Source: PALSA-1004 sp041483135
GTDB lineage: Bacteria > Pseudomonadota > Gammaproteobacteria > Burkholderiales > SG8-41
Direction: 5' to 3'
Assembly (NCBI GenBank): GCA_041483135.1
Contig: JBGPFE010000006.1
Span: 66,895 to 130,894, forward strand
DNA: 64,000 nucleotides
Position numbers and translations under genes: made by a program. This document shows, one piece after another, positions 24,586 to 32,698 of the stretch (within the stretch, counting starts at the first letter, position 1; the number at the start of each line of letters is the position of its first letter). The notes under the pieces are model-generated. The model was not told the origin of the DNA. It searched no databases and saw nothing but the letters and a program-made list of their open reading frames with translations.

Positions 24586-25701
24586 ATGCGAATCGGCGTA
24601 CCGAAGGAAATCAAGAACCACGAGTATCGGGTCGGGCTCACGCCGGCAGGCGCACATGTGCTCGCCGCCGCCGGGCACGACGTGCGGATCGAGGCGCGCG
24701 CCGGGGCCGCTGTCGGTTTCGACGATGCCGCATACCGCGCCGCCGGCGCGCAGATTGTCGCCACGGCGGCGGCAGCCTATGCGGGCGATCTCGTAATCAA
24801 GGTGAAGGAACTGCAGCCGGCGGAATTCGCGCTCACCCATCCCGGCCAGATTCTGTTCTGCTATCAGCATCTCGCGCCCGATCCAGCGCTGCTTGCGGCA
24901 ATGCTCGAGCGCAAAGTGAGCTGCGTCGCCTACGAAACCGTGACCGCTGCCGATGGCAGCCTGCCGCTGCTGATTCCGATGTCGGAAATCGCGGGGCGGC
25001 TCGCAATCCAGGTGGGTGCCTGGGCGCTGCAGATGGCAAACGGCGGCAGCGGCATTCTGCTGTCGGGCGTACCGGGTGTCGCGCCCGGCAAAGTGCTAAT
25101 CATCGGCGGCGGTACCGTCGGCGCGAATGCCGCGCGCATCGCAATCGGCATGGGTGCCGACGTCATGCTGCTCGATCACAGCCCGGCACGGCTGCGCACA
25201 CTCGAACTGGTGTTCGGCACGCGCCTCAAGACCCGCTTCTCCGAGCCGCTGGCGATCCGCGCGCTCACGCGCGATGCCGATCTGGTGGTCGGCGCAGTGC
25301 TGCTGCCGGGGAAACTGTCGCCGAAACTCATTCATCGCGACGACGTGGCGGCAATGCGCCCCGGTTCGGTGATCGTCGACGTCGGCATCGACCAGGGGGG
25401 CATCGCAGAGACTTCGCGCCCGAGCTCGCATTCGAATCCGCTTTACGTCGAGTCGGGCGTCGTACATTACTGCGTGCCGAACATGCCCTCGGCGGTGGCG
25501 CGCACCGCAACGCTGTCGCTCACGCAGGCGACGCTGCCGTACGCAGCCGCGCTGGCCGCGCAAGGTTTGCGCGCGGCGCTAACCGCCGATACGGGCTTGG
25601 GCGGAGGGCTGCAGGTCCATGCCGGCCACGTTACCTATCGCGATCTTGCAGCCGATGTCGGCCGACCTTATGTGCCCGCAACGGAGGCGCTCGCTCGATG
25701 A
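24586..25701 (+). CDS. ald: Alanine dehydrogenase
   Basis: This 371-residue NAD-dependent enzyme interconverts L-alanine and pyruvate plus ammonia. Family motifs are MRIGVPKEIKNHEYRVGLTP at the start, VKVKELQP-like substrate residues, the Rossmann segment VLIIGGGTVGANAA, and VDVGIDQGG. It follows pyrD by six bases and overlaps the next gene by four, so the three genes probably share a transcript. Confidence 0.95.
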   Translation: MRIGVPKEIKNHEYRVGLTPAGAHVLAAAGHDVRIEARAGAAVGFDDAAYRAAGAQIVATAAAAYAGDLVIKVKELQPAEFALTHPGQILFCYQHLAPDPALLAAMLERKVSCVAYETVTAADGSLPLLIPMSEIAGRLAIQVGAWALQMANGGSGILLSGVPGVAPGKVLIIGGGTVGANAARIAIGMGADVMLLDHSPARLRTLELVFGTRLKTRFSEPLAIRALTRDADLVVGAVLLPGKLSPKLIHRDDVAAMRPGSVIVDVGIDQGGIAETSRPSSHSNPLYVESGVVHYCVPNMPSAVARTATLSLTQATLPYAAALAAQGLRAALTADTGLGGGLQVHAGHVTYRDLAADVGRPYVPATEALAR

Positions 25702-26327
25702 GTGCCGCGGGGGATCGCATTCAGCGCATCGACGCGCTGCTGCCGCAGACGCAATGCCGGCTGTGCGGTTATCCGGGCTGCCGGCCCTACGCCGAGGCGA
25801 TCGCCGCGGGTCGTGCCGACATCAATCAGTGCCCGCCGGGTGGCGACGAGGGCGCGCGCGCGCTGGCGGCGCTGCTGGGTGTAGCTTACAAGCCGGTCAA
25901 CGCGCGCTTCGGCGCCATCAAACCGCCAGCGGTGGCGGTGATCGAGGAAGCCCTGTGCATAGGCTGCACACTGTGCATCCGGGCCTGCCCCGTCGATGCC
26001 ATCGTCGGCGCGGCGAAACTGATGCACACCGTGATTGCGCGCGACTGCACCGGCTGCGAACTGTGCCTGCCGCCATGCCCGGTCGATTGCATTCGCCTGG
26101 TGGAAATCGGCACACCGCCGACGCGGCGCGAGCGCCGGCTTGCCGCCGACCGCGCACGCCGGCGCTTCGAGCTGCACCAGACGCGCCTCGACCGCGAGCA
26201 GCGTGCCAGGCGCACCGCCAGCCGCAGCGCCGGTACAGCGGATGTCGGCGCCAAGCAGCAAACAGTGCAACGCGCAATCGAGCGCGCACGCCAACGCCTC
26301 GCCCAGCGCCAACGTTCGGGGAAATAA
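25698..26327 (+). CDS. RnfB-like ferredoxin lacking the membrane anchor
   Basis: This 209-residue iron-sulfur protein has the RnfB four-Cys domain (CRLCGYPGCRPYAEAI with INQCPPGG) followed by two [4Fe-4S] motifs, CIGCTLCIRACPVDAI and CTGCELCLPPCPVDCI. It lacks the N-terminal membrane helix of RnfB and ends in a long Arg-rich, probably helical tail. No other rnf gene is nearby. It overlaps ald by four bases, so it may be a soluble electron carrier rather than part of an ion-pumping Rnf complex. Confidence 0.85.
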   Translation: MSAAGDRIQRIDALLPQTQCRLCGYPGCRPYAEAIAAGRADINQCPPGGDEGARALAALLGVAYKPVNARFGAIKPPAVAVIEEALCIGCTLCIRACPVDAIVGAAKLMHTVIARDCTGCELCLPPCPVDCIRLVEIGTPPTRRERRLAADRARRRFELHQTRLDREQRARRTASRSAGTADVGAKQQTVQRAIERARQRLAQRQRSGK

Positions 26328-26332
26328 CCAGC

Positions 26333-26351
26333 GCGGGCAAGTCCTGCCCGC
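26333..26351. terminator. GC-rich hairpin between convergent genes
   Basis: GCGGGCA (26333-26339) pairs with TGCCCGC (26345-26351) across a five-base loop. It lies between the convergent RnfB-like and GGDEF genes, but no T-run follows, so termination is only probable. Confidence 0.4.
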
Positions 26352-26357
26352 GGCGGA

Positions 26358-27227
26358 TCAGGAGCCGAATACTTCCTGCTTGATCGCGCCCTTGCTGCTG
26401 TGCTTGACCGAATACATCAGCTGGTCGGCCTGGCGGATCATGTCCTCGATCGAGGACGGCATTCTGACGAAGGTCGCGATGCCGATGCTGAAGGTCACCG
26501 GCCAGTCGTGCTCCTTCATCTCGTGCAACAGCCGCTGCTGCATCATTTCCACCACCATGCGGCATGCTTCGGCGTTGGTCTCCGGCAGCATCACTGCGAA
26601 TTCGTCGCCGCCGAGCCGCCCCGGCAGATCGGACGTGCGCAGCTTGCGCACCATGGTCTTGGAAATAATGCGCAGCAGATTGTCGCCGACATGGTGGCCG
26701 TATTTGTCGTTGACTGTTTTGAAGTTGTCGCAGTCGATGTAGGCGATAGAGAGCGTGCGTTTGTAGCGCCGGCACACTTCGATCTCTGCGCCGACCACCT
26801 GGTAGAAACCGCCCTTGTTGACGAGCCCGGTCAGCGAGTCCTTGCGCGACTGGAAGTGCGCGTCCTCGAGCGCCCTGCGCAGGATCGACAACCCGATCAC
26901 CATCGCCACGAAGCCAGCGAGCGTCGTGCCCCAATCCCAATAGAGCAGCGTAGGCGCGTTGAGGTAGTGGCCGGCTATCACATCGATGTACGCCCATGAC
27001 GTGCACGCCACCACCGACAGCAAAATGCCGAACATTCGGCCGATGACCCACGTGAAAATCAGCAGCGGCATCAGATACAGCACGGTAAGGCGCAGCGTGA
27101 AGCCGGTCGCGTAGTCGATCGCGGCGATCAACAGCAGCGAAACCAGCCCCAGCGCAAGCCACTGTCCGCGGTACTGGCTCACGTAAAAGGAACCGATTTC
27201 CGTTTTTCTGCGTGCGTTGTCCGCCAT
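26358..27227 (-). CDS. Membrane GGDEF diguanylate cyclase
   Basis: This 289-residue protein has five hydrophobic helices (about 21-118) followed by a GGDEF domain. The active-site motif GGDEF is intact at 206-210, and RTSD at 197-200 is a correctly spaced inhibitory I-site, so it should make c-di-GMP under product control. The start at 27227 has GGGAAAA upstream; upstream codons do not look like family sequence. Its signal is unknown. Confidence 0.9.
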   Translation of the reverse strand: MADNARRKTEIGSFYVSQYRGQWLALGLVSLLLIAAIDYATGFTLRLTVLYLMPLLIFTWVIGRMFGILLSVVACTSWAYIDVIAGHYLNAPTLLYWDWGTTLAGFVAMVIGLSILRRALEDAHFQSRKDSLTGLVNKGGFYQVVGAEIEVCRRYKRTLSIAYIDCDNFKTVNDKYGHHVGDNLLRIISKTMVRKLRTSDLPGRLGGDEFAVMLPETNAEACRMVVEMMQQRLLHEMKEHDWPVTFSIGIATFVRMPSSIEDMIRQADQLMYSVKHSSKGAIKQEVFGS

Positions 27228-27417
27228 GATTTTCCCGTCGCCGGGCGGCCGCTTGAGTACCCGCGGCAGCCCGCTCATACCACTGAATGCGCAATAAGCA
27301 TGCCATCGGCCAAACAAGGGAAAACCCGGATTTAACCGCTGGTTTTGGATTAAGTCACATCGTTGAACAACAGGCGTGAAATAGTTGGCAAGCGGGCACG
27401 GCCGACGGGGTGGACAT

Positions 27418-28065
27418 TCAGACGTAGCGCTTGCGTTTTTCGTCGAGCAGCTTCTGCAGCAACTCGATGTTGCGCGCGACACCCTGCATATTGGGGTTGA
27501 TGCGCAACGCGCGCTTGAAGTACCCGAGCGCGCGTTCCGGCTGGTCAAGCCGGGAGTAGATCAACCCGTAACCGGCGAGGGCGCCAAAATGCAGCGGATT
27601 GCGTCTGATCACCTCGTCGCAATCGCGCAGCGATTTTTCGTATTCCCCGATCGAGTAATAAAGTGTGGCGCGCTTGTTCCAGCCCTCGGCAAATCCCGGC
27701 TGGCGGCGAATGATGCGGGAGAAGGTTGCAATCGCCTCCTCCGGCAAGCCGGAATTCATCTGCTCGACCCCCTGGCGGTAGAGCGCATCGATTTCGCCGT
27801 TACCCGAACGCCCCCATACGTCCCAAATCGCGTTCTCCGCGATATCACGCGCATCCTCGTCGCGATCGCGCAGCACGCGCACCAGCGCCGGCACGTCGGA
27901 CATCTGCCCCACTTCACCCAGCCGTGCCGCTGCCGCGCGGCGCGCGGCAGGATCTGACTTGCCGAGTTCGCGCAACGCCCGCTGGCGCGTCAACGGCAGA
28001 TCAGCCGCCCCCGCTGCTGGCGCGAGCAGCGCCACGGCCAAATACATTACCAGCATCAATCGCAT
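27418..28065 (-). CDS. Secreted HEAT/TPR-repeat protein
   Basis: This 215-residue protein begins with a signal peptide ending near APAAGA. A HEAT-like repeat follows (ARLGEVGQMSDVPALVRVL), then about three TPR motifs, including PGFAEGWNKRATLYYSIGEY and LDQPERALGYFKRALRINP. It is probably a periplasmic interaction scaffold. The start at 28065 has GAGG about eight bases upstream. No partner is evident from its neighbours. Confidence 0.8.
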   Translation of the reverse strand: MRLMLVMYLAVALLAPAAGAADLPLTRQRALRELGKSDPAARRAAAARLGEVGQMSDVPALVRVLRDRDEDARDIAENAIWDVWGRSGNGEIDALYRQGVEQMNSGLPEEAIATFSRIIRRQPGFAEGWNKRATLYYSIGEYEKSLRDCDEVIRRNPLHFGALAGYGLIYSRLDQPERALGYFKRALRINPNMQGVARNIELLQKLLDEKRKRYV

Positions 28066-28195
28066 CCCCTTAGCCTCGTGCACCTTATGCCATCGACATC
28101 CGCAACTTATGCCGGTCGTACCGGGGTTGTCAATCAGGGCATGTCCGTTTACGCTGGACGCCACGCATCACAACGCCGATCCCACATCACGCCGC

Positions 28196-28840
28196 ATGAA
28201 TCCAGCCAAACGTCACGCCATCTTTGCGCGGCTGCGCGCCGCCAATCCGGAGCCCCGTAGCGAACTCGCGTACGGTACGCCGTTCGAGCTGCTGGTCGCG
28301 GTCGTGCTGTCGGCACAAGCCACCGACAAGAGCGTCAATCTTGCCACACGCGAACTGTACCGAGTTGCCAATACTCCGGCGGCATTGCTCAGGCTCGGCG
28401 TTGCAAGTCTGGAACAATACATCAAGCGCATCGGACTTTATCGCACCAAAGCCAAAAACATTCTCGCCACCTGCAAGCTCCTGCTTGAACGCCATGGCGG
28501 CGAGGTGCCGCAAACCCGCGAGGCGCTGGAGCAACTGCCGGGGGTCGGCCGCAAAACCGCCAACGTGATACTCAACGTCGCATTCGGGCAACCGACGATT
28601 GCCGTCGACACCCATATCTTTCGCGTCGCCAATCGCACCGGCATTGCACCCGGCAAGAATGTGCTCGCGGTCGAGGAAAAACTGCTCAAATGCGTGCCCG
28701 GGGAATTCAGGCTGCACGCGCACCACTGGTTGATCCTGCATGGGCGCTATGTCTGCAAAGCGCGCAGGCCCGATTGCCCGGGGTGCCTGCTCAACGATTT
28801 GTGCGAGTACCGCGGAAAAACCGTGAAAAGTGAAAAGTGA
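28196..28840 (+). CDS. nth: Endonuclease III
   Basis: This 214-residue DNA glycosylase/AP lyase repairs oxidised pyrimidines. The helix-hairpin-helix LPGVGRKTANVIL carries the catalytic Lys, and AVDTHIFRVANR carries the Asp. The [4Fe-4S] ligands have spacing C-x6-C-x2-C-x5-C in CKARRPDCPGCLLNDLC. The last codons (VKSEK and stop) are encoded by a GTGAAAA tandem repeat that begins the element at 28823, so the C terminus has been altered by it. Confidence 0.95.
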   Translation: MNPAKRHAIFARLRAANPEPRSELAYGTPFELLVAVVLSAQATDKSVNLATRELYRVANTPAALLRLGVASLEQYIKRIGLYRTKAKNILATCKLLLERHGGEVPQTREALEQLPGVGRKTANVILNVAFGQPTIAVDTHIFRVANRTGIAPGKNVLAVEEKLLKCVPGEFRLHAHHWLILHGRYVCKARRPDCPGCLLNDLCEYRGKTVKSEK

Positions 28841-28901
28841 AAAGTTAACGGTGGCCTGCTGCAGGGTGTTACATTTCACGTTTCACGTTTTACGTTTCAC
28901 G
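28823..28901. repeat. Two-armed heptamer repeat between nth and the DUF1841 gene
   Basis: Three GTGAAAA units (28823-28843) and four TTTCACG-type units (28874-28901, one reads TTTTACG) face each other across 30 bases. The arms are near reverse complements, so a stem-loop can form. The left arm encodes the nth C terminus, and the right arm ends one base before the next ATG. Confidence 0.85.
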
Positions 28902-28902
28902 C

Positions 28903-29334
28903 ATGTTTAATCCGTCCCGCGACCAGGCCCGCCAGTTCTTTTTCGACACCTGGCGCAAATCCCGCGCCGGGGAGGTGCTCGGCGGACTCGAGCAGACCGC
29001 GCTGCAGGTCATCTCGCTGCATCCCGAATATCATACGCTGCTCGATCATCCGGAGCGCCATCTCGACCATGACTACGCACCAGAGCACGGCGGGCTCAAT
29101 CCGTTCCTGCACCTGTCGCTGCATCTTGCAATCGAAGAGCAGCTGTCGATCGACCAGCCGCCAGGCATTCGCGCCCATTGCGGGCGCATCGCATTGGCGA
29201 CCGGCTCGGAACACGACGCCAGGCATGCGCTGCTCGAATGCCTCGCCGAAACCATCTGGCAGGCGCAGCGCACCGGCACTGCGCCGGATCAAGCGCTGTA
29301 TCTGGCGTGCCTGGAGGAAAAGTCCGGAAAATAG
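28903..29334 (+). CDS. DUF1841-family protein
   Basis: This 143-residue protein matches the DUF1841 family of betaproteobacteria by its pattern (NPFLHLSLHLAIEEQLSIDQP, LLECLAETIW). It is soluble, acidic and rich in His, with no known activity. The start is preceded directly by the heptamer repeat TTTCACG, so there is no Shine-Dalgarno sequence. Translation may depend on the repeat structure or be leaderless-like. Confidence 0.87.
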   Translation: MFNPSRDQARQFFFDTWRKSRAGEVLGGLEQTALQVISLHPEYHTLLDHPERHLDHDYAPEHGGLNPFLHLSLHLAIEEQLSIDQPPGIRAHCGRIALATGSEHDARHALLECLAETIWQAQRTGTAPDQALYLACLEEKSGK

Positions 29335-29343
29335 CGACGACTG

Positions 29344-29378
29344 GAAATAAAAAAGACCGGACAGCGATGCCGTCCGGT
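29344..29378 (-). terminator. Rho-independent terminator for the tandem cytochrome c genes
   Basis: On the minus strand, ACCGGAC (29378-29372) pairs with GTCCGGT (29362-29356) and is followed by a T-run at 29354-29344. It lies just downstream of the cytochrome stop at 29406. In the plus direction the T-run is poor. Confidence 0.8.
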
Positions 29379-29405
29379 GTTTGGTTTGCGTTCCGCCCGC
29401 GCAGA

Positions 29406-29720
29406 TCAGTATTTCGTGACGAGCGCCTGCTGGCTGGAGTAGTACGCCGCAACGTCGGCGATGTCTTCTTTTTTCAGGGTCGTGACCTGGCCCGCCATGA
29501 TCGGGTTCTTGCGCGCGCCCGATTTGTAATCGTTAAGCGCCCGCACCAGATAATCATTGTACTGGCCCGCGAGTTTGGGAAAATCCGGCGTCTGGCTCAC
29601 GCCGTTCTCGCCGTGACATGCCGCGCATACCTTCGACTTTTCCCTGCCTGCTGCCGGATCGGCGGCATAAGCGGGCGCGCACAACGCCATTGCCGCTGCG
29701 ATGATCAGAATATTTTTCAT
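29406..29720 (-). CDS. Periplasmic class I cytochrome c (c553/c4-like)
   Basis: This 104-residue protein has a signal peptide (MKNILIIAAAMALCAPAYA), one heme site CAACH and a likely distal Met in NPIMAGQVTTL. It resembles one half of cytochrome c4. It lies ten bases after a second similar gene, and a strong terminator follows. It is a candidate electron donor to the cbb3 oxidase or to the CuA-containing enzyme; which one cannot be told from sequence. Confidence 0.92.
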   Translation of the reverse strand: MKNILIIAAAMALCAPAYAADPAAGREKSKVCAACHGENGVSQTPDFPKLAGQYNDYLVRALNDYKSGARKNPIMAGQVTTLKKEDIADVAAYYSSQQALVTKY

Positions 29721-29730
29721 GGTCGTTGTC

Positions 29731-30075
29731 TTATTTAGCCGCGGTCTTGGCGGCTTCGGCCGCGTAATAGGCTGCAAGGTCGGCCATGTCCTGGTCGCTC
29801 AGGCCGGCGGCGATCGCCCGCATCGTCGGATGGCTGCGCTCACCGGCTTTGTACGCCTGCAGCGCTTTGACGATGTAGCCGGCGTGCTGCCCGCCGAGCT
29901 TGGGCACGTTGTAGACCGCGGGAAATGCGGTCTTGTAGCCCGGGATGCCATGACAACCCTGACACATCGCGGTCTTCTGCTTGCCGGCAGCGGCGTCGCC
30001 ATCGGCCAACGCAGCGGCGGAAACCGCGAGCATGACCCCGGCCGTTACCGCTCCGATCACGTTGTGCACTTTCAC
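29731..30075 (-). CDS. Periplasmic class I cytochrome c (c553/c4-like), first of a tandem pair
   Basis: This 114-residue protein has a signal peptide to about ALAD, heme site CQGCH, and a likely distal Met in HPTMRAIAAGLSD. It resembles its downstream neighbour and the halves of diheme cytochrome c4, as though the c4 fusion were split into two genes. It is encoded first in the pair and probably shares a promoter in the 30076-30297 interval. Confidence 0.92.
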   Translation of the reverse strand: MKVHNVIGAVTAGVMLAVSAAALADGDAAAGKQKTAMCQGCHGIPGYKTAFPAVYNVPKLGGQHAGYIVKALQAYKAGERSHPTMRAIAAGLSDQDMADLAAYYAAEAAKTAAK

Positions 30076-30297
30076 TGGTTTTATCTTCCCTGAAGTCGCA
30101 AAAAAACACGCCGATTATACCGAAAAACCTTGGTAGCGCGCCGCCTCGTTGCGCCAGCACCGGCGTTGCCAGATAATCAGGCAAACAGTTTACATAAAGC
30201 CAGTGCCCTCTTCATTTTCCACAGGCAAGATGTCGGTACCCCGCGCCACGCATTACGGTCGCGGCGCCCAGCCATGCGCGGTCTCGGGGGCTCGAGC

Positions 30298-31986
30298 ATG
30301 AATGCAGCGCGCAAATTGCTGCCATTTCTCAACTGGTTCCCGCTAAAACGCGACACGCTCAAGACGGACCTGATCGCCGGCATCACGGTAGCCCTGCTCG
30401 CAATCCCGCAATCGCTCGCCTACGCGCAGCTCGCCGGCGTGCCTGCCTATTACGGTCTCTACGCCGCGCTGATCCCGGCGGTCATCGGCGCGATGTTCGG
30501 TTCCTCCGGCGTGCTTTCCACCGGGCCGGTTGCGATGACCTCATTGCTCACTGCCGCAAGCATTTCGCAGCTTGCGCCGCACGGCAGCGAGCAGTATTAC
30601 GCGTACGTGATCCTGCTTGCGCTGGTATCGGGCGTGTTCCAGGTAGCCTTCGGCATGATGCGCATGGGCGTGCTGCTCAACTTTCTGTCGTATCCGGTGC
30701 TGATGGGTTTCATCAACGCCGCCGCGATCATCATCGGCCTGTCCCAGCTGCCGGCGATACTGGGCATCCCCGCCGCGCAGACCAAGCATTTCCTGGTCGA
30801 CATCTGGCATGTCATCGTCAACATGGATTCGGTGCATGAAATTTCCCTGGTATTCGGCGTAACCGCCATCATTCTGCTGCTAGTTTTCAAAAAGCTGGCG
30901 CCGAAACTGCCGGGCGTGTTGATCACGGTGGCGCTCCTGACCACGGCCAGTTATCTGCTCGGTTACGAACAAATGGGCGGCCGGATCATCGGCGAAATTC
31001 CGCGGGGCCTGCCCAGCCTGAGCGTGCCGCCGCTCGACTGGAATTCGACCATCGCGCTGCTGCCGGCCGGCTTCGTGATCGCGCTGATCAGCTTCATGGA
31101 AGCGATGTCGAGCTGCAAGGTGATAGCGCTCAAGACGCGCACGCCGTGGGATGAAAACCAGGAACTGATCGGCCAGGGACTCGCCAAGATCGCGGCGGCG
31201 TTCAGCCAGTCAATTCCCGTCAGCGGCTCGTTTTCTCGCTCGGCGCTCAATCTTTCGGTCAACGCCAAAACCGGTCTGTCCTCGGTGTTCTCGGCCGCCT
31301 TCGTATTGCTCACACTGCTGTTCTTCACGCCGCTGCTGCATCACCTGCCGAAACCGGTGCTGGCGGCGATCATCGTCGTCGCACTGATCAACCTCGTCGA
31401 TTACAAAAGCATCGCCAAGTCCTGGCGCGCGCGCGGCGACGACGGCATCGCCGCAGTCGTCACTTTCATCACGACGCTGGCATTCGCCCCCAACATCCAG
31501 ATCGGCATCCTGACCGGCATCATGCTCTCGCTCGCGCTGCTGCTCTACCGCCTGATGCGTCCGCGAGTGGCGGTCGTCGGTATGCATCCCGACGGCACGC
31601 TGCGCGACGCCGAATATTTTCATCTCGACGTATTGCATCCGCAGCTGGGTGCAATCCGCTTCGATGGCTCGCTGTTCTTCGTCAACGTCTCCTACTTCGA
31701 GGAAGCGATCATCAAACTCGAGCGCAGCAATCCCGACCTTAAATACATACTCGTCGTCGGCAGCGGCATCAATGGTATCGACGCCTCGGGCGTCGAAATG
31801 CTGTCCAACCTCGCCGCTCGGCTCAAGGCCGGCGGCATCGCTCTCGGTTTGAGCGGCATAAAACGCCAGGTGATGGAAGTCATGGAACGCACCGGCCTCA
31901 CCGGCAAGATCGGCGCGGACAACATCTTCCCGACCGATGCCGCCGCGCTCGATGCACTGCTGCGGCGCCTTGCATCCAGCCCGTAG
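30298..31986 (+). CDS. SulP-family anion transporter with STAS domain
   Basis: This 562-residue protein has about twelve helices carrying SulP motifs (DLIAGITVALLAIPQSLAYA, PAYYGLYAALIP, GSFSRSALN) and a C-terminal STAS domain (about 435-562) with GSGINGIDASGVEML. It transports sulfate, bicarbonate or another anion. The start at 30298 follows GGGGG. Upstream lie 220 bases with no other gene. Confidence 0.92.
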   Translation: MNAARKLLPFLNWFPLKRDTLKTDLIAGITVALLAIPQSLAYAQLAGVPAYYGLYAALIPAVIGAMFGSSGVLSTGPVAMTSLLTAASISQLAPHGSEQYYAYVILLALVSGVFQVAFGMMRMGVLLNFLSYPVLMGFINAAAIIIGLSQLPAILGIPAAQTKHFLVDIWHVIVNMDSVHEISLVFGVTAIILLLVFKKLAPKLPGVLITVALLTTASYLLGYEQMGGRIIGEIPRGLPSLSVPPLDWNSTIALLPAGFVIALISFMEAMSSCKVIALKTRTPWDENQELIGQGLAKIAAAFSQSIPVSGSFSRSALNLSVNAKTGLSSVFSAAFVLLTLLFFTPLLHHLPKPVLAAIIVVALINLVDYKSIAKSWRARGDDGIAAVVTFITTLAFAPNIQIGILTGIMLSLALLLYRLMRPRVAVVGMHPDGTLRDAEYFHLDVLHPQLGAIRFDGSLFFVNVSYFEEAIIKLERSNPDLKYILVVGSGINGIDASGVEMLSNLAARLKAGGIALGLSGIKRQVMEVMERTGLTGKIGADNIFPTDAAALDALLRRLASSP

Positions 31987-32052
31987 CCGCGCGCCTTGCC
32001 AGCGGCCTGCCGTGTTGCGCGGGCTTGGCATTTCCCTTAACCTTCCCTGGTC

Positions 32053-32607
32053 ATGGGCAACCGCCTCACCAAAATCTACACGCGCACCGGCGATGCCGGC
32101 ACCACCGGGCTGGCCGACGGCTCGCGCGTCGCCAAGGATGCGCCGCGTATCGAGGCGATCGGCGCGGTCGACGAGCTGAACAGCGTAATTGGCGTGCTGC
32201 TCGCCGAGGAGCTCCCCGCCGAGGTGCGCGCTTGCCTCAACGGTGCGCAGCATGACCTGTTCGATCTGGGCGGCGAATTGTGCGTACCCGGCCACACCAT
32301 CATGAGTGAGGCGCACAGCAAGCGGCTTGAAGAAGCGCTCGACGCGTTCAATGCCAGGCTGCCCGCGCTCAAGGACTTTATCCTGCCTGGCGGCTCGCGC
32401 GCGGCCAGCCTCGCCCATGTCGCGCGCACCGTCTGCCGGCGCGCCGAGCGCACGCTGGTTGGGCTCTCCAAAGCCGATCCGCTCGCGCCACCGATGCTGC
32501 AGTATCTGAATCGACTCTCCGACCTGCTGTTCGTGCTTGCGCGAGTCCTCAATCGCCACGCTGGCGGCGGCGACGTCTACTGGCAACAGGGCAAAAACCG
32601 CAGCTGA
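32053..32607 (+). CDS. Cob(I)yrinic acid a,c-diamide adenosyltransferase (PduO type)
   Basis: This 184-residue enzyme adenosylates cob(I)alamin to coenzyme B12. PduO-type motifs are visible: KIYTRTGDAGTTGL (ATP binding), GAVDELNS and RAERTLVGLS followed by YLNRLSDLLFVLAR. It faces a BtuF-like gene downstream, which suggests a cobalamin-linked pair. No cobalamin riboswitch was recognised. Confidence 0.93.
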   Translation: MGNRLTKIYTRTGDAGTTGLADGSRVAKDAPRIEAIGAVDELNSVIGVLLAEELPAEVRACLNGAQHDLFDLGGELCVPGHTIMSEAHSKRLEEALDAFNARLPALKDFILPGGSRAASLAHVARTVCRRAERTLVGLSKADPLAPPMLQYLNRLSDLLFVLARVLNRHAGGGDVYWQQGKNRS

Positions 32608-32642
32608 CGTGGCTGCAGGCAACTTTCTGCTGCGGCCTCGAT

Positions 32643-32691
32643 ACTCAACACTCAGCGTTCAGCGTTCAGCGTTCAGCGTTCAGCGTTCGAC
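32643..32691. repeat. Seven tandem heptamers, consensus GTTCAGC
   Basis: Seven consecutive 7-base units run from 32643 to 32691. Four are exactly GTTCAGC, the first and second are ACTCAAC and ACTCAGC, and the last is GTTCGAC. The array lies between the adenosyltransferase stop and the stop of the convergent BtuF-like gene. Confidence 0.88.
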
Positions 32692-32698
32692 TCCTCGC

